NCBI GenBank assembly: GCA_024689485.1 | Contig: JAILDK010000051.1 | Span: 1 to 41,664, forward strand | Length of the DNA: 41,664 nucleotides | DNA from: Fibrobacter sp. | GTDB lineage: Bacteria; Fibrobacterota; Fibrobacteria; Fibrobacterales; Fibrobacteraceae | Direction of reading: 5' to 3' | Part shown: piece by piece, positions 24,514 through 33,085 of the stretch | Position numbering within the stretch: the first letter of the stretch is position 1 | Layout: the number at the start of each line of letters is the position of its first letter | Program-made: the position numbers and the translations under genes | The notes under the pieces: model-generated | Seen by the model: only the letters and a program-made list of their open reading frames with translations | What the model was told of the DNA's origin: nothing | Databases searched by the model: none

Positions 24514-24838
24514 CGATAAGTTCTATGCTAAAAATGCAGCTTCTGCTCGTGCTTGGGCAGAAACCGATACTCGAAAGAAAACGTCTCATCGTGAAGCTCG
24601 CAAACCTGCAGAACCGAAGATGGGCATCTGTGAAAAGTGCAAAAAAGAAGCCCTGGTGCGTGCGCACCGTTCCCGCGAAACCGATATGAAGGACGGCGCT
24701 GCGAGCTACGGAGTGGTGGTGCATTATTACTGCGAAGATTGCTACCCGAAGAGCCGCCGTGATACGCCGACCGAACCGCCTCTTTCTTCGAAGCAGGTGA
24801 AGAACCTTCTTCGCGGCGCAAAGAAAAATCTCCGCTAA
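24503..24838 (+). CDS. Zinc-ribbon-like protein of unknown function
   Basis: The 111-residue basic protein has two paired cysteine motifs, CEKC (about residue 43) and CEDC (about residue 77), spaced as in a zinc ribbon, with a lysine/arginine-rich N-terminus and C-terminus. It may bind nucleic acid. ATG 24503 is chosen because AAGGAG (24490-24495) lies seven bases upstream; the frame is open earlier but inside the previous gene. I do not recognise the family. Confidence 0.75.
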   Translation: MDFSDKFYAKNAASARAWAETDTRKKTSHREARKPAEPKMGICEKCKKEALVRAHRSRETDMKDGAASYGVVVHYYCEDCYPKSRRDTPTEPPLSSKQVKNLLRGAKKNLR

Positions 24839-24865
24839 GGCTTGGGCAAGTTTTTCGTTTTGAAA

Positions 24866-24900
24866 AAGAAAGGCTGCGAATTTTCGCAGCCTTTTCTCTT
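24866..24900. terminator. Bidirectional intrinsic terminator
   Basis: A 9-bp stem (24872-24880 with 24883-24891) is flanked by A-rich and T-rich sequence on either side. It separates the convergent zinc-ribbon gene and sufD. Confidence 0.88.
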
Positions 24901-24924
24901 GGAATTTTTTGAAAAGTTGAACGC

Positions 24925-25995
24925 TTACTTGGTAAAGACTTCGGACAGGACTTTGAACAGGCGCTGTTTGCCCGGTTCAAAGGGATGTTCGGCGATCAGA
25001 TCCTTGGCAAAGGCGACGATGAGAAGCTCTTCGGCGTGCTTGCGATCGATGCCGCGGCTCTGTAGGTAGTAGAGAGGTTCTTTTTCCAAGGTGCCGACTG
25101 TGTTGCCGTGCGAACAGGCGACGTCATCGTGGAAAATTTTGAGGGTCGGTTTGACGTGGATGCTCGCGTCATCGGAAAGCAGCATCGTGTTGATGAGTTC
25201 CGAAGAATCGGTTCCCGTGCAATCCTTACCCGCTACGACGCCGCCGTCATAATGGACCGCGCTTGCGTCAAAGAGCAAATTGCGAATGAACTGACGGCTC
25301 GGGCACTGTGCCGCATGGTGGAAAACGCGGACAAAGTCATGCTCGGCGGAAGTTCCGTGGAGAATGTTCAGAGCGCGGTAGCCGAAGTCAGCGGCTTCGC
25401 CTTCGAGGTAAGCTTCGACGCTTGTACGGCGCAGGGCATCGCTACGGTTCAAATCGAGAATGTGAACCTTGGAGCCTTTTGCCTGGTGAACGCGGATCGT
25501 GCGGAACTTGAGTTCCTGCTTGTGCGCGACTTCGGTCGAGAAAAGTTCGAGTTCTGCATCTTCGCCGACAAAGAGGTCAATGCGTTCTGCGGAAAGTTCC
25601 CGTTCGATTTTATTTTCGAGAATTTCGAGGGAAACCTTGGCGCCTTTACCGATGCGGAAAACGGTATGCGAATATTCGTCGTGCGCTTTGAGAATGCCGT
25701 TTTCAGAAGCACCGTCAGCGACGACTTTCACAAAGGATTTGGCGCCGAGCGCTAGCGGAAGGAGAGCCGAGAAATCGGTTTCTTTTTCGATGCCGAAGTC
25801 GGCTGTTTGCAAATCGCTTTCGGCGAGGCGTTCCACGTTGGAAGCGTCGTCGATTTCGACGGGGAGTTCCTTGCTCGAAATGAATTCGAGGCTCTTGTAA
25901 GCGGCGAGATTCGCGGTGGGGAACTTGTACCAGTCTTCGACCTTGCGGCCCGGGAGACCGAGTTCCCGAATTCTTTCTAAGGCTTCTTTCTGCAT
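24925..25995 (-). CDS. sufD: SUF Fe-S cluster assembly protein SufD
   Basis: The 356-residue protein is a SufBD-family scaffold component. The C-terminal third has the hallmark CSHGNTVG and a following LYYLQSRGI...A segment; the N-terminus has the GRKVEDWYKF pattern typical of SufD. With SufC and SufB it forms the complex that builds iron-sulfur clusters in the cytoplasm. I start it at 25995, where its ATG shares one base with the sufC stop (TAATG) after GAGGG. No sufB is present in this window. Confidence 0.9.
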   Translation of the reverse strand: MQKEALERIRELGLPGRKVEDWYKFPTANLAAYKSLEFISSKELPVEIDDASNVERLAESDLQTADFGIEKETDFSALLPLALGAKSFVKVVADGASENGILKAHDEYSHTVFRIGKGAKVSLEILENKIERELSAERIDLFVGEDAELELFSTEVAHKQELKFRTIRVHQAKGSKVHILDLNRSDALRRTSVEAYLEGEAADFGYRALNILHGTSAEHDFVRVFHHAAQCPSRQFIRNLLFDASAVHYDGGVVAGKDCTGTDSSELINTMLLSDDASIHVKPTLKIFHDDVACSHGNTVGTLEKEPLYYLQSRGIDRKHAEELLIVAFAKDLIAEHPFEPGKQRLFKVLSEVFTK

Positions 25996-26741
25996 TAGGC
26001 GCCCTCGATCCAATCGTAACCGTCTTTTTCAAGTTTGAGCGCAAGGTCCGGACCACCGCTCATCAGGATTTTGCCGTGCATCAGCACATGGACAAAGTCC
26101 GGCTTCACGAGGTCGAGAATGCGTTCGTAGTGGGTCACGAGAATGACGGCGCGGTTCTGGTTGTGCAAATGGTTGATGCCGTTCGACACAATGCGGAGCG
26201 CGTCGATGTCAAGGCCCGAGTCCGTTTCGTCGAGGAAGGAGTACTTCGGCAGGAGCATTGCCATCTGGAGAATTTCGTTGCGCTTTTTTTCGCCGCCGGA
26301 GAAGCCGTCGTTCAAGCCGCGGGTGCGGTAGCGGTCGTCCATTTCGAGAAGTTCCATCGCTTCGTTCAGGCGCTTCGAAAATTCTTCGTCGGAGATGGGA
26401 CCTTCTTTCAAGTAAGCGCGTTTGGAGTCGACTGCCATGCGGAGAAATTCCACATTGGGAACGCCCGGAATTTCGATCGGGTACTGGGTGCTGGCGAAGA
26501 AGCCTTCGTTTGCACGTTCGTTCGGTTCGAGTTCCAAAAGATTCTTGCCGTCGAGTTCGACGGAGCCTTCATCGACCTGATAAGCTGGGTGACCGCTGAT
26601 CACTTTTGCCAGGGTACTTTTACCGGAGCCGTTGATACCCATGATGGCGTGAATTTCGCCAGGGTTGACGTCGAGGTTAATTCCCTTGAGGATCTGAGTG
26701 CCGTCGAGCAGGCTTGCTTTGAGGTTTTTGATAGAAAGCAT
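25995..26741 (-). CDS. sufC: SUF Fe-S cluster assembly ATPase SufC
   Basis: The 248-residue ABC ATPase has Walker A GINGSGKST (35-43), the SufC-type signature FSGGEKKR (147-154), Walker B SFLDETDSGLD with E172, and the switch histidine in THYE. SufC powers the SufBCD scaffold. It starts 12 bases after the dnaG stop and overlaps sufD, so it probably belongs to a dnaG-sufC-sufD unit. Confidence 0.95.
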   Translation of the reverse strand: MLSIKNLKASLLDGTQILKGINLDVNPGEIHAIMGINGSGKSTLAKVISGHPAYQVDEGSVELDGKNLLELEPNERANEGFFASTQYPIEIPGVPNVEFLRMAVDSKRAYLKEGPISDEEFSKRLNEAMELLEMDDRYRTRGLNDGFSGGEKKRNEILQMAMLLPKYSFLDETDSGLDIDALRIVSNGINHLHNQNRAVILVTHYERILDLVKPDFVHVLMHGKILMSGGPDLALKLEKDGYDWIEGA

Positions 26742-26753
26742 AGTGACTCCAAT

Positions 26754-28640
26754 TTAAATCTTTTCGCTGTACTCCACGAGCTTGGTGCGATAATCGAGCA
26801 AATCTTTGAAGAAAGTCGGGTCCCGCGATACGTCTGCATCGGAACGGAGCCTTGCGCGGATCGTTTTGGAGGCGAACTGGTGCAGCTCCAGGCGAAGGCT
26901 CATGGTTTCGGCGGTAATCGGTTTGGACTTTAGCTCGTCGCGGAATCGTTCCGCAGTGCGGATTTCAAGTTCTGCGAGCGATTCCAAAAATTCTTTCTGC
27001 GCGGCTTCGGCGTCCCAGGATTCTTCGCCAAAGGATTCGAGAACTTGGGCGGGAATCGGGGAAAGCGAATCGTGCAAGCGCATTAAATTAATTTGTCTGT
27101 ATTCCGTGTACTCGGCGAGAGCGGTGCTCAAAAGTTCGTCGAGAATTTCGGAAGCAAAAAGGCTCACTCCGGAACTTGCAAAATCCAGGTCGAAGAAAAC
27201 GCTTGCCGGTTCCCAGAGCGAAGGCGATGCGATAATTAAATTCACAAAACGCAGTTCCATCGGCGGTAAGGCGCTCCAGGGAACCTGTTCTTCTTCGGGC
27301 ATGGGCATTGCCATGTCCATTTCTTCGTCGTTATGGAATTTGCGTTTTTCTTCCTTGGGACGGATGCCCACAAAGTTCGCTTCGGTGCCGTAGCGTTCCG
27401 CGAGCAGGCGCAGATACTGGTGCTGCAGTTCGCGGTCGCGCATGTTGATCAAAATGGATTTTAGATGCGTGACGAACTTGGCGCGGTCTTCGATTGTCTC
27501 GGTCGGCGTGACGCGGCTCAGGTAATCGAACCAGTCTTCGGCCTTGGTCAGTTCTTGCCTAAAGTCTTCTGCGGCGGAAGCGCCGTGCTCGTTCACAAAG
27601 TTATCCGGGTCGATCTTTTCACCGTTCGGACGGGAAAGCGCGACGATTTTGGGAACGATGCCTTCGGGAAGCACGATTTCGATGGTGCGGAGAGCCGCCT
27701 TGCGTCCCGCTTCGTCTCCGTCAAATACAAGGTAGGCGCTCTTGGTGTAACGCGAAAGAATTTCCGCGTGCTTTTCCGTGAGAGCGGTCCCCGAAACGGC
27801 GACGACGTTTTTGACGCCCGCCTGGTAAAGGCTGATCATGTCGAAATAGCCTTCGACGAGAACGACAGAACCTGCCTTGGGAATTTCGGTCTTTGCCTTG
27901 GAAAGCCCGTAAAGGATTTCACCTTTTTTGTACAGGGCGGTTTCCGGGCTGTTCAAATACTTGGGCTTTTTTTCTTTGTCGAGAACGCGGCCGCCAAAGG
28001 CGACGACTTTTCCGGAGAGGTTCTCGATGGCGAACATCAGGCGGTCGCGGAACTTGTCGGCGATGCCTCCGTTTTCACGTTCCACGGCGAGGCCCGCTTC
28101 GACGAGCTGTCGCGGTGAGAAGCCGTTTTTCGCGGCGTAACTTAAAAAGCCTTCGCGCCCTTCGGGCGCATAGCCGACCTTAAAGAAGTGCCGCGTTTCT
28201 TCGGAAAGATGTCTCGTGCTGATGTAGCCTAGAGCCTTTTCGCTTTTCGGGAGCTGTTCGACGAACCAGTCGGCGGCGAGCTCGTTCAGTTCGCGGACGA
28301 GGGTGCGTTCTTCGGCGACTTCCGGGGCGAGAGGGGCGCCGAGTTCGGGCAACTGAAAACCGGTGGCACTTGCGACCCATTCCACGGCGGCCTTAAAGTC
28401 CAGCTTTTCGTGTTCCATGACGAACTTGAAAACGTCGCCGCCCGCTCCGCAGGCAAAGCATTTGTAAATGCCCATCTGCGGGTTTACGTTCATGGAGGGG
28501 GAATGGTCGTTGTGGAACGGGCATCTGCCGACGAAGCGTCCTGCGCCAGAACGTTTGAGCGGAACGAACTGCTGGATGATGTCCGCAATGTTCGTTTGCT
28601 GCTTGAGTTCTTGAATGACTTCGTCTGAATAAAATGCCAT
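26754..28640 (-). CDS. dnaG: DNA primase
   Basis: The 628-residue primase makes RNA primers for replication. It has the N-terminal zinc site (C40, H43, C61, C64), the RNA-polymerase core, and a TOPRIM domain with VEGYFD and DGDEAG. The C-terminal approximately 190 residues should be the DnaB-helicase interaction region. A TATTTTTG box lies only eight bases before the ATG and there is no ribosome site, so it may be translated from a very short leader. It heads the unit with sufC and sufD and is divergent from the tRNA gene. Confidence 0.95.
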   Translation of the reverse strand: MAFYSDEVIQELKQQTNIADIIQQFVPLKRSGAGRFVGRCPFHNDHSPSMNVNPQMGIYKCFACGAGGDVFKFVMEHEKLDFKAAVEWVASATGFQLPELGAPLAPEVAEERTLVRELNELAADWFVEQLPKSEKALGYISTRHLSEETRHFFKVGYAPEGREGFLSYAAKNGFSPRQLVEAGLAVERENGGIADKFRDRLMFAIENLSGKVVAFGGRVLDKEKKPKYLNSPETALYKKGEILYGLSKAKTEIPKAGSVVLVEGYFDMISLYQAGVKNVVAVSGTALTEKHAEILSRYTKSAYLVFDGDEAGRKAALRTIEIVLPEGIVPKIVALSRPNGEKIDPDNFVNEHGASAAEDFRQELTKAEDWFDYLSRVTPTETIEDRAKFVTHLKSILINMRDRELQHQYLRLLAERYGTEANFVGIRPKEEKRKFHNDEEMDMAMPMPEEEQVPWSALPPMELRFVNLIIASPSLWEPASVFFDLDFASSGVSLFASEILDELLSTALAEYTEYRQINLMRLHDSLSPIPAQVLESFGEESWDAEAAQKEFLESLAELEIRTAERFRDELKSKPITAETMSLRLELHQFASKTIRARLRSDADVSRDPTFFKDLLDYRTKLVEYSEKI

Positions 28641-28648
28641 TGTGTGTT

Positions 28649-28656
28649 CAAAAATA
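28649..28656 (-). promoter_or_regulatory. TATTTTTG promoter-like box before dnaG
   Basis: On the minus strand TATTTTTG fits TAnnTTTG and lies eight bases before the dnaG ATG, which would give a leader of only a few bases. Confidence 0.38.
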
Positions 28657-28698
28657 GAATTTTGCAGAAATATTTTATTACTTTTGGGAAACCATTGA

Positions 28699-28772
28699 GG
28701 AGCTTTAGCTCAATTGGTTAGAGCCGCGGACTCATAACCCGTTGGTTCCCGGTTCAAGTCCGGGAGGCTCCA
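28699..28772 (+). tRNA. tRNA with CAU anticodon, probably tRNA-Ile2
   Basis: A complete cloverleaf: acceptor GGAGCTT/AGGCTCC with discriminator A28772, D stem GCTC/GAGC, anticodon CAT at 28733-28735 in loop CTCATAA, variable TGGTT, and T stem CCCGG/CCGGG with loop TTCAAGT. The G27-U43 pair, variable loop and T loop resemble E. coli ileX (lysidine-modified Ile2) more than elongator tRNA-Met, but identity is not settled. The base pair next to the loop is A-C (28730/28738), a mismatch. CCA is not encoded. Confidence 0.95.
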
Positions 28773-28780
28773 CGAAAAAA

Positions 28781-28810
28781 GCACTCCATTCGGAGTGCCT
28801 TTTTCTTTTG
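28781..28810. terminator. Intrinsic terminator after the tRNA
   Basis: A perfect 7-bp stem (28781-28787 with 28792-28798), loop ATTC, then T-rich sequence; the upstream A's also give a T run on the minus strand, where it would end the metS-like gene. Confidence 0.88.
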
Positions 28811-28827
28811 AAACGGGGTGGGAACGG

Positions 28828-28935
28828 TTATTTCTTCTTCTTGCCAAAGATCTTGGTGAAGCAGAAAATGTTCAGGCCGAGAATGGCGGCCCAAGAGGCG
28901 ATCATAAAAATCAGTCCACCGGTTGTGAGTTCCAT
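28828..28935 (-). CDS. MetS-like small subunit of NSS transporter
   Basis: A 35-residue protein with one hydrophobic helix (about 8-27) and a lysine-rich tail (KKKK). The size, the ISWAAILGLN-like helix (here IASWAAILGLN) and the position directly after an NSS transporter match MetS-type small subunits, known to be needed with MetP for methionine/alanine uptake in Corynebacterium. Its ATG shares one base with the transporter stop (TAATG), and GAGGAGG lies six bases upstream inside the transporter gene. The assignment rests on context and pattern. Confidence 0.78.
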   Translation of the reverse strand: MELTTGGLIFMIASWAAILGLNIFCFTKIFGKKKK

Positions 28936-30557
28936 TATGCGTCCTCCTCGGATTGACCAATGCTAACCTTTTTAATCTTCGGATCACGGCCTGTTGCACG
29001 TCCACTCTTCCAGGCGTACCAAATGGCGACGTTCACCATCAGCGCCGAAAGAATTAAGAACAGACGGAAGCCGTGAGTAAATGCCTTTTGCGGCATGGAA
29101 ATTCCAAAGAACTGCACCATGGCGTCATCGGCAATGTGACGGAGAAGCAGAATGTTCAGACCGTCGTGAATGCACCAGGAAATGAGCAGAACGACAAGCG
29201 CAGCCGGGCAAACATACTGGATGATCACACGGAACACCTTCGGAAGTTTGATCGTTGCCCCTTCGTTCAAAAGGGCAAAGGCTTCGGATTCGCCCGGAAC
29301 CGTGTCCGACTTTTTACGGCCGAGGATAAAGGCGAAGACAATCGCCTGGATTGTTCCGAGAAGCACAAGCAGGAAGCTTCCGCCCCAGAAGTCGAGTTCG
29401 TCGACGGCGCCAGCGGCAAGGCCCGCAATTGCAAGAATGCCACCGACAAGGGAAATGAGACCGACCGTCGTCACGGCGCTCTTACGGCTCAGCTTAAGAT
29501 CGTCTTCGCAGAAGCTGATGAGCGGCTGGATGATCGAAATGGCGCTCGTCACGCCCGCGATAAAGAGCATTAGGAACCAGAGCGTCATAAAGGCGCTGCC
29601 GAACGGAATCTTGCTAAAGACAAGCGGCATACTCTGGAAGGCGAGACCGAAGGTTCCGAGTTTAGCGCATTCGTCAATGTTCGCCCCGATGACGATGACC
29701 GCAAGAGGAATCACGATCGTACCGCCCAGGATGATTTCGGCAAAGCCGTTTGCGGCGTCCGCGGAAAGGGAAGAAACCACCAGGTCTTCATGACGCTTGG
29801 TGTAGCTCGCGTAGCAGAAAACAATGCCCATGCCAAGGCTCATGGTGAAGAACACCTGGCCTGCGGCGGCAAGCCAAACTTGCGGGTTTGTGAGAGCCGA
29901 AAAGTCCGGATTCCACATAAAGGCAAGGCCCTTGCTAATGCCCGGAAGCGTGAGAACGCGAACCACAAGGATAATGCCCATGATCACGAGGATCGGCATG
30001 GAAATCTTGTTCACACGTTCAATGCCCTTGCGCACGCCAAAAGAAATCAGTGCCATGTTGCAGACAAAGGTAATGGCAAAGAAAACGATTGCAGCCGGGA
30101 GGGCGCCAATCTTTTCATTCAGCGAAATGAAGTTTCCGAAAAATTCCGTGATTTTACCCGCCTGGACGACTTCCATCAACTTGCCGTTGAGAGAGTACCA
30201 CGTAAAGGCGAGAATCCAGGATTCGATAAAGACGTAATAGAAAATAATGAAGAGCGGCGGAAGTAAGCCGATCGAGCCGAGGTACTTTCCCCACGGCTTG
30301 CCGATAATCTGGTCGTAAGCGCCCGGAGAAGTGCCGTGGCGGAGAATGCCCGCATAACGGCCAAGAGTCCATTCAATCCACGACAGGGGAATGCCGAGTA
30401 CGATGAACGCGATGATGTAAGGGATGATGAATGTGCCGCCGCCGTTTGTAGCCGCTTGCACAGGAAAACGTAAAAAATTGCCGAGTCCGACGGCGCTACC
30501 GGCGACAGCCAAAATAACGCCAAGTTTCGAGCCCCAATTCTCGCGTGAAGAATTCAT
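28935..30557 (-). CDS. NSS (SNF) sodium-dependent amino-acid transporter, MetP-like
   Basis: The 540-residue protein has about twelve membrane helices. The first has the sodium/substrate signature GSAVGLGNFLRFP (20-32), as in LeuT/SLC6 transporters, and the protein opens with NWGSKLGVILA. It should import an amino acid with Na+. Together with the following small MetS-like gene it resembles the MetPS system, so methionine or alanine are candidate substrates. It lies 38 bases after azlD, with a TATCTTTTG promoter-like sequence in the gap, so it may be transcribed separately. Confidence 0.9.
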   Translation of the reverse strand: MNSSRENWGSKLGVILAVAGSAVGLGNFLRFPVQAATNGGGTFIIPYIIAFIVLGIPLSWIEWTLGRYAGILRHGTSPGAYDQIIGKPWGKYLGSIGLLPPLFIIFYYVFIESWILAFTWYSLNGKLMEVVQAGKITEFFGNFISLNEKIGALPAAIVFFAITFVCNMALISFGVRKGIERVNKISMPILVIMGIILVVRVLTLPGISKGLAFMWNPDFSALTNPQVWLAAAGQVFFTMSLGMGIVFCYASYTKRHEDLVVSSLSADAANGFAEIILGGTIVIPLAVIVIGANIDECAKLGTFGLAFQSMPLVFSKIPFGSAFMTLWFLMLFIAGVTSAISIIQPLISFCEDDLKLSRKSAVTTVGLISLVGGILAIAGLAAGAVDELDFWGGSFLLVLLGTIQAIVFAFILGRKKSDTVPGESEAFALLNEGATIKLPKVFRVIIQYVCPAALVVLLISWCIHDGLNILLLRHIADDAMVQFFGISMPQKAFTHGFRLFLILSALMVNVAIWYAWKSGRATGRDPKIKKVSIGQSEEDA

Positions 30558-30595
30558 GGCTTACCTCATGTTAGTTTGAGGCAAAAGATAACAAA

Positions 30596-30907
30596 TTAAA
30601 GGATCACGCCGTCGACAAAAAGCACGGCGGCAGTCGCTGCGCAGGCAACGACAACAAGACCGCGCCCCAAAAGCGATGCGGCGACCGCAGCGATAAAGGC
30701 TGCAATGCCCGAAATCCGGTTATTCGTCGCATGGAAAATCGCAGGGACCGTCATCGCGGCAAGAACCGTGTACGGAATGTAGGCGAGGAAAGAATTCCAG
30801 AATTCGCTCTTCAACTGCTTTTTCAGCAAAATGAAGGGAATTGTGCGGAGCAAATATGTGACGCCCGCCATCGCGAACAGATACAGGGCAAAATCGTGCA
30901 GGTTCAT
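30596..30907 (-). CDS. azlD: AzlD-family small subunit of amino-acid exporter
   Basis: The 103-residue membrane protein has about four helices and the AzlD pattern YLLRTIPF near residue 17. It pairs with AzlC to export branched-chain (or related) amino acids. I start it at 30907, where ATG overlaps the azlC stop (ATGA) and GGAGG lies seven bases upstream; the earlier in-frame start would lie deep in azlC. Confidence 0.88.
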   Translation of the reverse strand: MNLHDFALYLFAMAGVTYLLRTIPFILLKKQLKSEFWNSFLAYIPYTVLAAMTVPAIFHATNNRISGIAAFIAAVAASLLGRGLVVVACAATAAVLFVDGVIL

Positions 30908-31605
30908 GAATTTGCCTCCGCATTTTTCTTGATCGGGAAGAATTTCGCACAAAGAAGCGAAGCGACGACCGCGCAAATAATGATCGCAAAGCCCGCAGAA
31001 ACGTTTTGCAGCACAGGCACGTAATAGAAGGCGCAGCTGAGAGCGACTGCAATTGCAACGGCGATGCTTGTCGGCTTATGCGCTTTCATCGGCGGAACGA
31101 CAATCGCAATGAACATGCCGTAAAGCGCAACGCCCAAGGCGTTCGTCAAAATGGCGGGTAAAATTTCACCGGCGATTGCACCGCAAAGCGTTCCCGTGGA
31201 CCAGCCGAGATACGGCAGAACGGTAAGCCCCAAAAAATACAGCGGGTTCACCTTTTCCTTGGAACCGATCGCGACCGCGTAAATTTCATCGGTAATGCCA
31301 ATGCTCAAAAGCAGGCGCTGCAAAGTGCCAAAACTCGGCGTCACCTTTTGCGAAAGGGAAATCGCCATAAGGGAATAGCGCAGGTTAATAAAGAACATCG
31401 CAATGATCATTTCGATCAGTGTGCCTGCTGCCTGCATAATCTGAAGCCCTGCAAATTGACCTGCAGAAGTCAGATTGGTCATGGATATAAGCGTTACAAG
31501 CGGCCAAGAAAGAGTCTTGGAGCCTGCGATACCGAAAGAGAAAGAAACGGCCAAATAGCCGATTCCGATGGGAAGCCCATCGATGACGCCTTTAGAAAAT
31601 TTCAC
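30904..31605 (-). CDS. azlC: AzlC-family amino-acid exporter subunit
   Basis: The 233-residue membrane protein has the AzlC opening GLPIGIGYLAVSFSFG and a SAGQFAG motif near residue 47, with about six to seven helices. With AzlD it forms an exporter for branched-chain amino acids or analogues. It starts 21 bases after purF and is probably part of that transcript. Confidence 0.9.
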   Translation of the reverse strand: MKFSKGVIDGLPIGIGYLAVSFSFGIAGSKTLSWPLVTLISMTNLTSAGQFAGLQIMQAAGTLIEMIIAMFFINLRYSLMAISLSQKVTPSFGTLQRLLLSIGITDEIYAVAIGSKEKVNPLYFLGLTVLPYLGWSTGTLCGAIAGEILPAILTNALGVALYGMFIAIVVPPMKAHKPTSIAVAIAVALSCAFYYVPVLQNVSAGFAIIICAVVASLLCAKFFPIKKNAEANS

Positions 31606-31626
31606 GACGCCAATTATAACAAAAAA

Positions 31627-33012
31627 CTAGCCGCAGCTGAATTTGCCCGCTTCTTTTCCGATATATTCAGGGTAAATTCCGTCGAAACAGGCTGCACAGT
31701 AATCGCTTGGAGCCGAGGTGCATTCCTTCATGCCGTCAATGCTCAAATAGCCCAGGCTTTCGACTCCGAGCATTTTGGCGATTTCCTGCGGTTTCATGCT
31801 GCTTGCGGCGAGTTCGCCTGCGTTCGGAAAGTCCATGCCGAAGTAGCAGGCGTGTGCAACCGGAGGCGATGCGATGCGGATGTGGACCTCTAGGGCGCCT
31901 GCATCGCGGATCATCTTGGAAAGGATTTTTAAGGTCGTGCCGCGGACAATGGAATCGTCGACGACGCAGACTTTGCGACCTTTGAGGACGCCTTCGATCG
32001 GGTTGAACTTGAGGCGTACCTTTTGGGAACGCACATTTTGCGTCGGGTCGATAAAGGTTCTGCCGACGTAGTGATTACGCAAGAGTCCGATTTCAAACTT
32101 GATGCCGGATTCGCGTGCAAAGCCCAAGGCGGCCGTTGTCGAAGAATCCGGAACCGGAATCACGATGTCGGCATCGACGGGGCATTCGCGGGCGAGCTGC
32201 TTGCCCATTTTGCGGCGAATCTTGTCGCAGCTCTGTTCAAAGATCTTGGAATCCGGACGGGCAAAGTAGATGTATTCGAAAATGCAGTGGGCGAGGCGAC
32301 CTTTTTGGGTGAAGGTTTCGGACTGGAGACCTTCCTTGGTAATCGTCAAAAGTTCACCCGGCTGAATGTCGCGCACGTAGTTTGCGCCTAAAAGGTCGAA
32401 TGCGCAGGTTTCGCTTGCGACGCACCAGCTGTTTCCGAGTCTTGCAATGGAGAGCGGTCTAAAGGCAAAACCGTCTCGGGCGACGTAGAGAGTGTCCTTG
32501 GCAAGAATCAGCATGCAGAAGCAGCCGGTGAGCTTGGAAATCGCCTTTTTGATCGCTTCTTTTAAGTTTGGCGCCTGGGTGCGGGCGATTTCGTGCAAAA
32601 AGATTTCGGAGTCGGAAGTGGTCTGGAAAATGTGACCCGCTTCTTCCATTTCGGCGCGGAGTTCGGCGGCGTTGGTGAGGTTGCCGTTGTGCGCAATCGC
32701 GAGCTGGCCCCATTTGCAGCTGATGAGAATCGGCTGGGCGTTGGCGAGAGTGCTTGAACCCGTTGTGCTGTATCGCACGTGGCCGATTCCGGCGTAGCCT
32801 TGCAATTCGTCGACGTTGTGTTCGCGGAGGAGAGTGGAAACGAGTCCCATCGATTTGCGAACTCGGATTTTTTCTCCGTTGGTGATGGCGAAGCCGGCGC
32901 TTTCTTGACCGCGATGCTGCAGAGCGTAGAGTCCCATACAAACATTGCGGGCGACGTTTTCACCGTTGTAAATTCCGATGACGCCGCATTCTTCGTGAAG
33001 TTCATCCAACAT
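31627..33012 (-). CDS. purF: Amidophosphoribosyltransferase
   Basis: The 461-residue enzyme catalyses the first committed step of purine synthesis, PRPP plus glutamine to phosphoribosylamine. The first eight residues are a propeptide that is removed to free the catalytic C9 (ECGVIGI). The glutaminase domain has the RYSTTG and NGNL motifs; the PRPP loop is VVDDSIVRGTT. Cysteines in AHCIFEYIYF, HACYFG and YCAAC fit the [4Fe-4S]-containing B. subtilis-type enzyme. It follows the metallopeptidase gene by 73 bases. Confidence 0.97.
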   Translation of the reverse strand: MLDELHEECGVIGIYNGENVARNVCMGLYALQHRGQESAGFAITNGEKIRVRKSMGLVSTLLREHNVDELQGYAGIGHVRYSTTGSSTLANAQPILISCKWGQLAIAHNGNLTNAAELRAEMEEAGHIFQTTSDSEIFLHEIARTQAPNLKEAIKKAISKLTGCFCMLILAKDTLYVARDGFAFRPLSIARLGNSWCVASETCAFDLLGANYVRDIQPGELLTITKEGLQSETFTQKGRLAHCIFEYIYFARPDSKIFEQSCDKIRRKMGKQLARECPVDADIVIPVPDSSTTAALGFARESGIKFEIGLLRNHYVGRTFIDPTQNVRSQKVRLKFNPIEGVLKGRKVCVVDDSIVRGTTLKILSKMIRDAGALEVHIRIASPPVAHACYFGMDFPNAGELAASSMKPQEIAKMLGVESLGYLSIDGMKECTSAPSDYCAACFDGIYPEYIGKEAGKFSCG

Positions 33013-33085
33013 GGGGACCTCTCTAGTGATGCCGTTAATTTAAAAAGGGGGGTACGGTATCACAATACGAGAGGCTTTCGGTTTT

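Noticed and set aside
33013-33085. Terminator or riboswitch before purF
   Set aside because: Only a 4-bp GTAT/ATAC stem is visible, with no T run and no purine aptamer core.
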